Shown: piece by piece, positions 6,457-13,082 of the stretch
How the letters are laid out: every line of letters begins with the position of its first letter
Position numbering within the stretch: the first letter of the stretch is position 1
Assembly (NCBI GenBank): GCA_035510855.1
Contig: DATKGG010000065.1
Span: forward strand, 1 to 13,650
DNA length: 13,650 nucleotides
Direction of reading: 5' to 3'
Source of the DNA: Palsa-459 sp035510855
GTDB taxonomy: Bacteria > Actinomycetota > Acidimicrobiia > Acidimicrobiales > RAAP-2
Made by a program: the position numbers and the translations under genes
Notes under the pieces: model-generated
What the model saw: only the letters and a program-made list of their open reading frames with translations
Databases searched by the model: none
What the model was told of the DNA's origin: nothing

Positions 6457-7788
6457 GTGCTGGCGTCCGCTGACCCCACGACCTGGTCGACCTCGTCGAT
6501 CGTGGGGGCGGCGGCGGGCATCGCGATCGTCGCCACCACGATCGGCTACTTCGCCGGCAGGCGTTCGGGCCGCCGCGCGATCGCACAGCGCCTCACGTCC
6601 CTCGGCGCTCGGCTCGGCGCCGCGCACCCCGACGACGACGGGAGCATCGAGACGGCGCTCAGCTACCTCGAGCAGGTGACCGGGGCGGCGACCCAGGCCG
6701 TCTCAGAGACGAGCGCCGACGCGATCCGGCTCCGTCGCTCCCTCGACGCGCTCGCTCTCGGGCTCGTGCTGTGCGACGAGTCCGGCACCGTCGTGTACCG
6801 CAACGAGCAGGCGAGCCAGCTCATGACGAGCCGCTACGGCGACGCGATCGCGGCACAGGCCGTGACCGAGCTCCTGGCGGACGCCTGGGGCGGCGGCGAC
6901 GCGGAGCGGAGCGTCGACCTCTACGGCCCGCCGCGGCGCACCCTGGCGGTGCGCGCTGCCCTGATCGACGACGGGCGCCGTCCCCTCGGCGTGCTCGCCA
7001 TGATCGAGGACGTCTCGGAGCGCCGCCGCCTCGAAGAGATCCGCCGGGACTTCATCGCCAACGTCAGCCACGAGCTCAAGACGCCCCTCGGGGCGCTGGG
7101 CCTGCTCGCCGAGACCCTGATCGTCGAGCGCGACCAGGCGGTCGCCAGCCGCCTCGCCGAGCGCATCCACCTCGAGGCCTTTCGCGTGAGCCGGATCATC
7201 GACGACCTGCTCGACCTCTCGAGGCTCGAGTCCGAGGCCACCCCCGCGCGCGAGCCCATCCCGATCGTCCTTGTCATGGCAGAGGCGCTCGAGCGCGTCC
7301 GCGCGTCGGCCGACCAGCACGGCGTCGAGCTCGCGTTCCACGAGCCCAAGCCGTCCGTCACGGTCCTCGGCGACCGCCGCCAGCTGGTCTCGGCGCTGTC
7401 CGCGCTCTTGGAGAACAGCGTCCTGTACTCGCCGTCCGGTGGGACCGTGACGCTGGACGCGACGATCGGCGAGGAGACCGCAGCCGAGCTCGACGAGGAC
7501 CCCGCTGAGCCGAGCGTTGGCCCCCAGGTCGCCGCACCGGTGCTGCGCCGCACGGTGCGCGTGTCGGTCTCCGACAAGGGGATCGGCATCCCCGCGAAGG
7601 ACCTCAACAGGATCTTCGAGCGCTTCTACCGCGTCGACCCGGGGCGTGCGCGACAGACCGGCGGCACGGGGCTCGGCCTGTCCATCGCGCGCCACGTCGC
7701 ACAGAACCACGGCGGGCACGTCGAGGTCGCCTCCCGGGAGGGCGAGGGATCCACCTTCACGCTGGTGATCCCGCTGCACTCCAAGTGA
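6457..7788 (+). CDS. senX3: SenX3/PhoR-like sensor histidine kinase
   Basis: Membrane sensor kinase of 443 residues, partner of the downstream regulator. It has one hydrophobic helix at about 15-33, a PAS-like domain at about 93-190 (LVLCDESGTVVYRNEQA), then the dimerisation box FIANVSHELKTPLGAL with phospho-acceptor His205. The ATP-binding domain has N320 (N box), DKGIGIP at 373-379 (G1), FERFYR (F box) and GGTGLGL at 402-408 (G2). The H-box region closely matches SenX3, the phosphate-responsive kinase of mycobacteria. Between about 338 and 364 there is an acidic, proline-containing insert in the ATP-binding domain. The GTG at 6457 is preferred over an upstream ATG at 6394, because the extension MKWSPTVGPGRR looks non-coding and a -10-like box lies at the right distance. 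A phosphate-sensing role is inferred from family similarity; no pho genes are adjacent. Confidence 0.9.
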   Translation: MLASADPTTWSTSSIVGAAAGIAIVATTIGYFAGRRSGRRAIAQRLTSLGARLGAAHPDDDGSIETALSYLEQVTGAATQAVSETSADAIRLRRSLDALALGLVLCDESGTVVYRNEQASQLMTSRYGDAIAAQAVTELLADAWGGGDAERSVDLYGPPRRTLAVRAALIDDGRRPLGVLAMIEDVSERRRLEEIRRDFIANVSHELKTPLGALGLLAETLIVERDQAVASRLAERIHLEAFRVSRIIDDLLDLSRLESEATPAREPIPIVLVMAEALERVRASADQHGVELAFHEPKPSVTVLGDRRQLVSALSALLENSVLYSPSGGTVTLDATIGEETAAELDEDPAEPSVGPQVAAPVLRRTVRVSVSDKGIGIPAKDLNRIFERFYRVDPGRARQTGGTGLGLSIARHVAQNHGGHVEVASREGEGSTFTLVIPLHSK

Positions 7789-8525
7789 CACCGTCCAAGA
7801 AAGCCCAGCGAACCGGCGAGGTGCGCCCGTTGGTCCTCGTCGTCGAAGATGAGGAGTCCTTCGTCGACGCGCTGCGCGTGGGGCTCGACCGGGAGGGCTT
7901 CGAGGTCGAGGTCGCGACCGACGGCGTCCAGGCGCTCGAGGTCTTCGACGCGACGCGTCCGGACCTCATCTTGCTCGACCTGATGCTGCCGAAGCTCTCC
8001 GGCATCGACGTGTGCCGGCGCCTGCGCGAGCGCAGCGAGGTCCCGATCATCGTCGTGTCGGCGAAGTCAGAGGAGATCGACACGGTCCTGTTGCTCGAGA
8101 TGGGCGCGGACGACTTCGTGACCAAGCCCTACCGGCTTCGCGAGCTGGTGGCGAGGATGCGCGCGGTCCAGCGACGGCGCGTCTCGGCCGAGCCCCGCGT
8201 CGACGCCGGCGCGGTGATCGAGGCAGGCGGCGTGCGCCTCGAGCCCGAGACGCGCCGCTGCTACGTGCGCGGCGAGGAGGTGAAGCTTCGTCGCAAGGAG
8301 TTCGAGCTGCTCCAGCTGCTGCTCGCGAACGCCGGCCTCGTCCTCACGAGAGAGGTGCTCATCGACCGGATCTGGGGCAGTGACTACGTCGGCGACACAA
8401 AGACCCTTGACGTCCACGTGAAGCGGCTGCGCGCGCTCATCGAGCAAGACCCCAAGTCCCCGACGCTCATCACGACGGTTCGCGGCGTGGGCTACCGCCT
8501 CGACGCGCCGAAGCCACTGAGCTAG
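7785..8525 (+). CDS. regX3: RegX3-like OmpR-family response regulator
   Basis: DNA-binding response regulator of 246 residues. The receiver domain spans about 16-130, with acidic pocket E21/D22, phospho-acceptor Asp65 in LILLDLMLP, Ser92 and Lys114 (FVTKPY). The C-terminal winged helix spans about 145-240, with the recognition region TKTLDVHVKRLRALIE and the terminal hairpin TTVRGVGYRL. Segments such as VVEDEESFVDAL and EIDTVLLLEMGADDFVTKPY closely match mycobacterial RegX3. It has an extra hydrophilic N-terminus of about 14 residues. The GTG at 7785 overlaps the kinase TGA (GTGA), so the pair is co-transcribed and probably coupled. The stop TAG overlaps the stop of serS on the other strand. 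The targets are unknown; phosphate regulation is inferred from family. Confidence 0.9.
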   Translation: MTPSKKAQRTGEVRPLVLVVEDEESFVDALRVGLDREGFEVEVATDGVQALEVFDATRPDLILLDLMLPKLSGIDVCRRLRERSEVPIIVVSAKSEEIDTVLLLEMGADDFVTKPYRLRELVARMRAVQRRRVSAEPRVDAGAVIEAGGVRLEPETRRCYVRGEEVKLRRKEFELLQLLLANAGLVLTREVLIDRIWGSDYVGDTKTLDVHVKRLRALIEQDPKSPTLITTVRGVGYRLDAPKPLS

Positions 8526-9826
8526 CCCTTGGTCGCGACCCGGTCGGTGCCGACGTAGCGCACGAGCACCTCGGGGACCACGACGGACCCGTCGGCCTGG
8601 CGTTGGGTCTCGACGAGCGCGGCGAACACGCGCGCCCAGCCGAGCACCGAGCCGTTCACCGTGTGCGCCACGAGCGGGGAGCCGCCGTCGGTCGGACGGT
8701 AGCGCACGTTGGCACGACGAGCCTGGTAGTCGCGGTACCAGCTGATCGAGGAGACCTCGAGCCAGCGGTCCGCACCGGGGGCGAACACCTCGAGGTCGAA
8801 GGTCCTCGCGTTCTGGAGCCCGAGGTCCCCCACGCAGAGGTCCAGCACCCGGTACTGGAGCCCGAAGGCACGCAGCACCGCCTCGCCACGGCCCCGGATG
8901 TCCGCGACGACGCCGGGCGCCTGGGCCGAGGTGCAGTACGCGAACAGCTCGGTCTTGTCGAACTCGTGGACGCGAAGCAGTCCGCGGGTATCCTTCCCTG
9001 CCGCCCCCGCCTCCCTGCGGAAGCACGGCGTCGTCGCGCAGTACCGCAGCGGGAGCACGGACTCGTCGAGCAGCTCGCCGCGGTGCATCGAGGTGAGCGG
9101 CACCTCGGCGGTCGGAATCGCCCAGAGCCCGTCACGCTCGACCGCGTAGGCCTCGTCCACGAACTTCGGGAGGTGCCCTGAGGCGGTCATCGCCTCGGTG
9201 AGGACGAGCGTCGGTGGCCGCACCTCGGTGTACACGCCCACGTGCTGGTCGAGGGAGTACGCCGAGAGCGCACGCAGCAGCCGCGACCCCCACCCGGTGA
9301 ACAGGGGGAACATCGAGCCCGAGAGCCTCGCGCCCCGCTCGAAGTCGAGGATCCCGAGCGACGCGCCGATGTCCCAGTGCGCGACGCGCTGGTGATCGCC
9401 GTACGCAGGGGCGTCGTGGCCGTCGTCGATCCCGGGCCACCACCGTGCCACCTCGACGTTGTCTGCCTCGCTCGCGCCGTCCGGCGCCTGCTCGTCGGGC
9501 AGGTTGGGGAGCACCAAGAGCTCGCGGCGAACCTCGTCGGCCACCGTCTCTGCCTCGGCGGTCGCACGTCGCTCGTCGTAGCCGAGCGAGCGGCTCTTCA
9601 ACTGCATTTCCTCGGCGAGCGAAGTGTCCCCCGCCTTCCTCGCGGCCGCGACCTGTCGCGACAGGCCCTTCACCTCGGCACGGAGCTCCTCTGCGTACTG
9701 GAGCCGGATGCGGTGCTCGGCGTCGAGCTCGACGAGCGCGTCGACGACGCTCGGGTCGACCCCCCTGCGCGCGAGCGCGGCGCGCACCGCGGTCGGGTCC
9801 CGCCGGAGCAGCGCGAGGTCGATCAC
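8522..9826 (-). CDS. serS: Seryl-tRNA synthetase
   Basis: Class II aminoacyl-tRNA synthetase that charges tRNA-Ser (and tRNA-Sec where present) in the cytoplasm. The 434 residues, close to the usual 420-430, have an N-terminal tRNA-binding coiled-coil arm (about 25-105), the serine-site segment IPTAEVP at 237-243, motif 2 from CFRREAG at 268-274 through LRVHEFDKTEL, LCVGDLG at 330-336, and motif 3 NGSVLGWARVFAALVE at 391-406. The segment SSISWYRDYQARRANVRYR differs from the more common bacterial SSCSNFxDFQARR. The start GTG at 9826 gives MIDLALLRRDP, the usual SerRS N-terminus; a TACCCT box lies 6 nt upstream. The frame stays open to 10027, but the extra residues do not resemble SerRS. It is convergent with regX3 and overlaps it by 4 nt. 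Confidence 0.95.
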   Translation of the reverse strand: MIDLALLRRDPTAVRAALARRGVDPSVVDALVELDAEHRIRLQYAEELRAEVKGLSRQVAAARKAGDTSLAEEMQLKSRSLGYDERRATAEAETVADEVRRELLVLPNLPDEQAPDGASEADNVEVARWWPGIDDGHDAPAYGDHQRVAHWDIGASLGILDFERGARLSGSMFPLFTGWGSRLLRALSAYSLDQHVGVYTEVRPPTLVLTEAMTASGHLPKFVDEAYAVERDGLWAIPTAEVPLTSMHRGELLDESVLPLRYCATTPCFRREAGAAGKDTRGLLRVHEFDKTELFAYCTSAQAPGVVADIRGRGEAVLRAFGLQYRVLDLCVGDLGLQNARTFDLEVFAPGADRWLEVSSISWYRDYQARRANVRYRPTDGGSPLVAHTVNGSVLGWARVFAALVETQRQADGSVVVPEVLVRYVGTDRVATKG

Positions 9827-9832
9827 CCCGCA

Positions 9833-9838
9833 AGGGTA
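9833..9838 (-). promoter_or_regulatory. Putative leaderless -10 box for serS
   Basis: TACCCT on the minus strand fits TAnnnT and is separated by 6 nt (TGCGGG) from the GTG at 9826. No Shine-Dalgarno is convincing and no -35 is apparent. It argues against the longer in-frame serS start at 10027. Confidence 0.55.
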
Positions 9839-10075
9839 CGCGGCGAGGGCCACCGGCCCCTTCGTGCGCGGCGGTGCCCAAGATCCGCGCGGCTCTCGCC
9901 GGCCGGCGCGCAGCTCGGTGAGCGTGATCGCTCCGTCGTGCGCCGCGACGCTCCGACCGGTCGCGGCGACCAAGATCGTCACCAGGTCACCGGCGCGTCC
10001 TGCTCGATGGGGTCGGGACAGAACCATGTGCGACGGGATGACGACCGAGCGTGACGCGGACGCGACGCGCGGACG

Positions 10076-10097
10076 GGCGACGCGCCTACGCGTCGTC
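10076..10097. other. GC-rich hairpin upstream of ctaA
   Basis: CGACGCG at 10078-10084 and CGCGTCG at 10089-10095 form a perfect 7-bp stem around a CCTA loop, extendable by one G-U and one G-C pair (plus-strand reading). There is no T-tract. It could be a terminator-like structure, part of an untranslated transcript, or a protein-binding site; none is shown. Confidence 0.4.
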
Positions 10098-10105
10098 TCG
10101 ATCCG

Positions 10106-10123
10106 GCGAGCCGTCCAGCTCGC
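10106..10123. promoter_or_regulatory. Dyad over the ctaA -35 region, possible operator
   Basis: GCGAGC, 6 nt, GCTCGC form a perfect interrupted palindrome ending 14 nt before the putative ctaA -10 box, so its right half covers where a -35 would lie. No canonical -35 is visible. An activator or repressor site is inference; GC-rich DNA gives such dyads by chance. Confidence 0.3.
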
Positions 10124-10137
10124 TCGCGTTTCGTCAG

Positions 10138-10143
10138 TAGCAT
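10138..10143 (+). promoter_or_regulatory. Putative leaderless -10 box for ctaA
   Basis: TAGCAT fits TAnnnT and is followed by 6 nt (CGCTGC) and the GTG at 10150. No Shine-Dalgarno precedes the start. This is the best match to consensus of the four leaderless candidates. Confidence 0.6.
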
Positions 10144-10149
10144 CGCTGC

Positions 10150-11106
10150 GTGGCGATCTCGCCTCGCGGCTTCAGCAAGCTCGCGCTCGCCAACCTCGTC
10201 GCGATGGTCCTCATCATCGCGACCGGGGCAGCCGTGCGGCTCACCGGCTCGGGACTCGGCTGCCCGGACTGGCCCAACTGCTTCGGCCACCACCTCACGG
10301 CGCCCCTCGGACAGGTGCACGCAGTGATTGAGGACGCGAACCGCATGGTCACCGTGCTGCTCGTCGTGCTCCTCGGCGTCACGGTGCTGGCCGCGGTCCT
10401 GCGACGCCCGCGGCGAGCCGATCTCGTGTGGCTGGCCGCCGGCCTCGTCGGCGGCGTCGTCGCCGACGCGCTCCTGGGCGCCATCGTCGTCTACACCAAG
10501 CTCAACCCGTGGCTCGTGTCGGGCCACATGGCGCTCAGCCTCGCGATGGTCGTCACCGCCGGCGTGCTGTACCACCGGTCCCGCTATCGCTACGGCGAGG
10601 GCGCGCGGCGCGAGGTCCGCTGCGAGTCCTCCGTCCCACTCGCGCGGCTCCTCTGGGTGCTGCTCATCGTGACGCTGCTCGCGGGCATGACGACGACGGG
10701 CTCGGGGCCGCACTCCGGCGGGAGCGTCAACCAGCTCGTCGCGAGGCGGCTGCCGTTCTCGCTGCAGTCCGCCGCGTGGGTGCACTCGGTGTGCGCCATC
10801 GCCTTCATCGCGACGGTTGCCGGTGCCTACCTGGTGCTGTCACGGACCGGCGCGTCAAGGAAGGTCGTCGACGGGGCGGGGCGGCTGCTGGCCGTCGGTG
10901 CCGCCCAGGGCGTGCTCGGTGTCGTCCAGTACGCGACGAAGCTGCCGGTCGTCTTGGTCGAGCTCCACGTCCTGGGCGCGGCAGCGCTCACCATCGGTGT
11001 GCTGCGCTTCCAGCTCCTGCAGGTCGCACGCGACACGGAGCCAGGCATCGAGCGTGTCGCCGTCGTGGCCGGGGAGGGACGCCTCGTCACCGCGGCGAGC
11101 GCGTGA
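10150..11106 (+). CDS. ctaA: Heme A synthase, COX15/CtaA family
   Basis: Integral membrane enzyme that oxidises the C8 methyl of heme O to the formyl of heme A for aa3-type cytochrome oxidase. The 318 residues form about eight membrane helices in two repeats. Visible are GSGLGCPDWPNC with the cysteine pair C38/C44, the catalytic-region glutamate E61 in EDANR, and histidines at H126 (SGHMAL), H212 (WVHS) and H273 (VELHVLG) corresponding to the heme-ligand histidines of the family. TTTGSGPHSGG is the second-half signature. The usual ExxHR motif reads ExxNR here, so the first histidine is replaced by Asn64. The start GTG gives MAISPRGFSKLALANL, entering the first helix. No other oxidase-assembly gene lies within the window. 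Confidence 0.93.
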   Translation: MAISPRGFSKLALANLVAMVLIIATGAAVRLTGSGLGCPDWPNCFGHHLTAPLGQVHAVIEDANRMVTVLLVVLLGVTVLAAVLRRPRRADLVWLAAGLVGGVVADALLGAIVVYTKLNPWLVSGHMALSLAMVVTAGVLYHRSRYRYGEGARREVRCESSVPLARLLWVLLIVTLLAGMTTTGSGPHSGGSVNQLVARRLPFSLQSAAWVHSVCAIAFIATVAGAYLVLSRTGASRKVVDGAGRLLAVGAAQGVLGVVQYATKLPVVLVELHVLGAAALTIGVLRFQLLQVARDTEPGIERVAVVAGEGRLVTAASA

Positions 11107-11153
11107 TGCCCGTGCGCGCCAAGGTCGAGCGCCACGTCGTCGGCATCTGGTCG

Positions 11154-11182
11154 TAACCTCGAGCGCAGTCGAGGCGAGGAGG
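11154..11182 (+). promoter_or_regulatory. Putative promoter -10 and Shine-Dalgarno of the asparaginase-dppA operon
   Basis: TAACCT at 11154-11159 fits TAnnnT. AGGAGG at 11177-11182 lies 5 nt before the GTG at 11188 and fixes that start. Transcription starting about 7 nt after the -10 would give a leader of roughly 20 nt. No -35 is evident. The 81-nt gap after ctaA shows no obvious terminator. Confidence 0.6.
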
Positions 11183-11187
11183 CACGT

Positions 11188-12144
11188 GTGGCGAGGTCGC
11201 CGATCGTCATCATCGGGAGCCAGCGCAGCGAGGTCGGGCTCCCCGCCGGCATGGCGGTGCTGCGAGGCGGTGGGACCGCGCTCGACGCCGTCGAGGCCGC
11301 GATGTGGCGCTGCGAGGACAACCGCGACGACCATTACGTGGGGACCGGCGGGTTGCCGAACGCACAGGGGGTCGTCGAACTCGATGCCTCCGTCATGATC
11401 GGCTCAAGCCGCGCATTCGGTGGCGTGGGCGCCGTGCGGGGCTACCCGCACCCGATCTCGATCGCGCGCGCAGTGCTCGAGCAGCTGCCACAGCACTGCC
11501 TGCTCGTCGGCGAGGGCGCCGAGCTGTTCGCCGACGAGCAGGGCTTCAAGCGAGCCGAGCTGCTCACCGAGGAGGCTGCGCAGCTGTTCCGCACCTCGCT
11601 CGACGGTGCCACCGGCGACGCCAGCGACGGCGAGGCGGGCCGCGTCGCGCCCGAGAACGAGGCGTACCGGTCGACCGCCCTCGAGCTCGTGCGGCGCCTC
11701 GCCCCGCACGACGGGCCCTGGGGCACGATCAACGTGCTCGCGCTCGACGCCGACGGCGAGCTCGTCGTCGGCGTGTCGACCAGCGGCTTCCCCTGGAAGT
11801 ACCCCGGCCGAGTGGGCGACTCGGCGGTACCCGGGGCAGGGATCTACTGCGACGCGAGGTTCGGCGCCGCGGCCTGCACGGGTCGGGGCGAGCTCACGAT
11901 GCGCGTCACGGGCGCGCGAATGGTCGTCGACGCGCTCGCTATGGGCGCAGACCCCGTCACGTCGTGCCGTCGGATGCTCGAGGACGCCGCGTCGATCCCC
12001 GACGCGTTCTCCTCGGACGTCCGAGCCCTGTGCCTCACGCCCGATGGCCGGCACGGCGGGGCGTCGCTGCGGTCCGGTGCGACCTACAGCGCGATGACCG
12101 ACCACGACGCCGCCCCCGTGATCCTCGAGGCAGCGCTCGCGTGA
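11188..12144 (+). CDS. Ntn-hydrolase asparaginase: glycosylasparaginase/isoaspartyl peptidase family
   Basis: Type 2 asparaginase-family hydrolase of 318 residues, expected to self-cleave into two subunits just before Thr180, which becomes the N-terminal nucleophile (WGT180INVLALD). Other family residues are visible: GVSTSG at 195-200 (T198), PGRVGDS at 206-212 (R208, D211), SAVPGAGIYCD, and TGRGE at 231-235 in the substrate pocket. These match N4-(beta-N-acetylglucosaminyl)-L-asparaginases most closely (STNG...PGRVGDSPIPGAG in the family). Beta-aspartyl peptidase or plain asparaginase activity is equally possible. No signal peptide is seen, so it should be cytoplasmic. It overlaps the D-aminopeptidase gene by 4 nt (GTGA), suggesting a joint role in trimming peptides with unusual bonds, which is inference. 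Confidence 0.88.
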   Translation: MARSPIVIIGSQRSEVGLPAGMAVLRGGGTALDAVEAAMWRCEDNRDDHYVGTGGLPNAQGVVELDASVMIGSSRAFGGVGAVRGYPHPISIARAVLEQLPQHCLLVGEGAELFADEQGFKRAELLTEEAAQLFRTSLDGATGDASDGEAGRVAPENEAYRSTALELVRRLAPHDGPWGTINVLALDADGELVVGVSTSGFPWKYPGRVGDSAVPGAGIYCDARFGAAACTGRGELTMRVTGARMVVDALAMGADPVTSCRRMLEDAASIPDAFSSDVRALCLTPDGRHGGASLRSGATYSAMTDHDAAPVILEAALA

Positions 12145-12965
12145 AGATCTTCATCTCGTCGGACATGGAGGGCACCGCCGGCGTCGTCGACTGGGACCAC
12201 GTCCGCGAGCGCGGTCCTCGCTACGAGTACTTCGTCGACCTGCTCACCGGCGAGATCAACGCCGCGATCGACGGGGCGGTGAGCGCAGGCGCGACCGAGT
12301 TCTTGGTCAACGACTCGCACGGCAAGATGGCCAACCTCCGGCCCGACGCGCTCGCAGGGTCCGCGAGCTACCTCTCGGGGCGCCACAAGCCCATGTACAT
12401 GATGGAGGGCCTCGATCGGTCCTTCGACGCGGTCTTCTTCGTCTCGTACCACGGCTCGATGGGCAGCAACGCCTCCGTGCTCTCGCACACCTACTATCCC
12501 GCCGCGATCGCCGAGGTCACGATCAACGGCGTGGTTGCCGGGGAATCCGGCATCAACGCGCTCGTCGCGCTCGCCTACGGAGTGCCCGTCGTGCTCGTGA
12601 CGGGCGACTCGGTGACCGCGCGCGAGGCCGAGGCGTTCTGCCCCGGCATCCAGCGCGTGGTCGTAAAGGAGTCCGTCTCTCGCTTCGCCGCGAGCTCGCT
12701 GCACCCCGAGCGCGCCCGCACGCTGATCGCCGAGGCGTCGTGCCTCGCGATCGCGTCTCTGCCGTCCGCCAAGCAGGTTGCGATCTCATTGCCGGCCACC
12801 GTCGAGATCCGCTTCAAGTCGAGCGACTACGCCGAGCTCGCGTCACGCGTCGCGGGCTGCGAGCGCACGTGTGTGCTGGGCGCACGGCTCGTCGGCGACG
12901 ACCCGCTTGAGCTGTACCGCGCGTTCATCACGGTCGTCCTTTTGTGCCGGGGGCTCCAGGAGTAG
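12141..12965 (+). CDS. dppA: D-aminopeptidase, DppA type (peptidase family M55)
   Basis: Zinc-dependent aminopeptidase releasing N-terminal D-amino acids, in the B. subtilis DppA family. The product has 274 residues, the same as DppA. SDMEGT places D8 and E10, NDSHGKM places H60, SYHG places H104 and AGE places E135, matching the metal ligands of DppA (D8, E10, H60, H104, E133). LSHTY places H116 where the catalytic histidine is expected. The start GTG at 12141 overlaps the upstream TGA and gives MKIFISSDMEG, the canonical N-terminus; the longer open frame back to 11304 is antisense-like shadow sequence over the asparaginase. Likely role: recycling of D-amino-acid peptides, perhaps from peptidoglycan. 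No peptide transporter genes are adjacent, unlike the B. subtilis dpp operon. Confidence 0.93.
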   Translation: MKIFISSDMEGTAGVVDWDHVRERGPRYEYFVDLLTGEINAAIDGAVSAGATEFLVNDSHGKMANLRPDALAGSASYLSGRHKPMYMMEGLDRSFDAVFFVSYHGSMGSNASVLSHTYYPAAIAEVTINGVVAGESGINALVALAYGVPVVLVTGDSVTAREAEAFCPGIQRVVVKESVSRFAASSLHPERARTLIAEASCLAIASLPSAKQVAISLPATVEIRFKSSDYAELASRVAGCERTCVLGARLVGDDPLELYRAFITVVLLCRGLQE

Positions 12966-13007
12966 TCGCGCGAGGGCACGGGCGCCCGAGATCGGTGACG
13001 CGCGCCT

Positions 13008-13046
13008 CCGCAGCGTCGGTTGCGCTCGCTGCGGGACGTGCCCGCA
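13008..13046. terminator. Hairpins between the convergent dppA and FG-GAP genes, possible terminator
   Basis: CCGCAGCG at 13008-13015 pairs perfectly with CGCTGCGG at 13027-13034 (8 bp, 11-nt loop). A competing 6-bp stem pairs 13030-13035 with 13041-13046 around a 5-nt loop. There is no T-run on either side, so an intrinsic terminator is only plausible by position, 43 nt after the dppA stop. Confidence 0.4.
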
Positions 13047-13082
13047 CCTGCCGCGCCGGAACCCCCCAGTTAGGCGGAGGGA

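Larger units (their letters stand above)
9827..10149. other. 323-nt divergent intergenic region between serS and ctaA
   Basis: No tRNA, repeat array or convincing gene is seen. The minus-strand frame of serS stays open through most of it (to an ATG at 10027) with GC-rich third positions, so a hidden coding use is not excluded, but the predicted residues resemble nothing recognised. It holds the serS and ctaA -10 boxes at its ends, a hairpin at 10076-10097 and a dyad at 10106-10123. The region is longer than needed for two leaderless promoters. Confidence 0.6.

Noticed and set aside
6084..6539. N-terminal extension of the TrbL-like protein to 6539
   Set aside because: It overlaps the DUF6112-like gene in another frame and lacks membrane-protein character until the ATG at 6083.
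6703..7791. Minus-strand open frame of 362 codons opposite senX3
   Set aside because: The kinase boxes on the plus strand are intact; the antisense product has no recognisable motif.
9827..10027. N-terminal extension of SerRS by 67 residues
   Set aside because: SerRS normally begins with MIDLxLLRxDP-like sequence, found exactly at the GTG 9826, with a -10 box just upstream.
9827..10149. Possible tRNA or small RNA gene in the serS-ctaA gap
   Set aside because: No T-arm-like GGTTC box with matching acceptor stem was found; only simple hairpins are visible.
11304..12140. Apparent fusion frame leading into the D-aminopeptidase
   Set aside because: The region before 12141 is a shifted Arg-rich shadow of the asparaginase gene; DppA homology starts at the GTG 12141.
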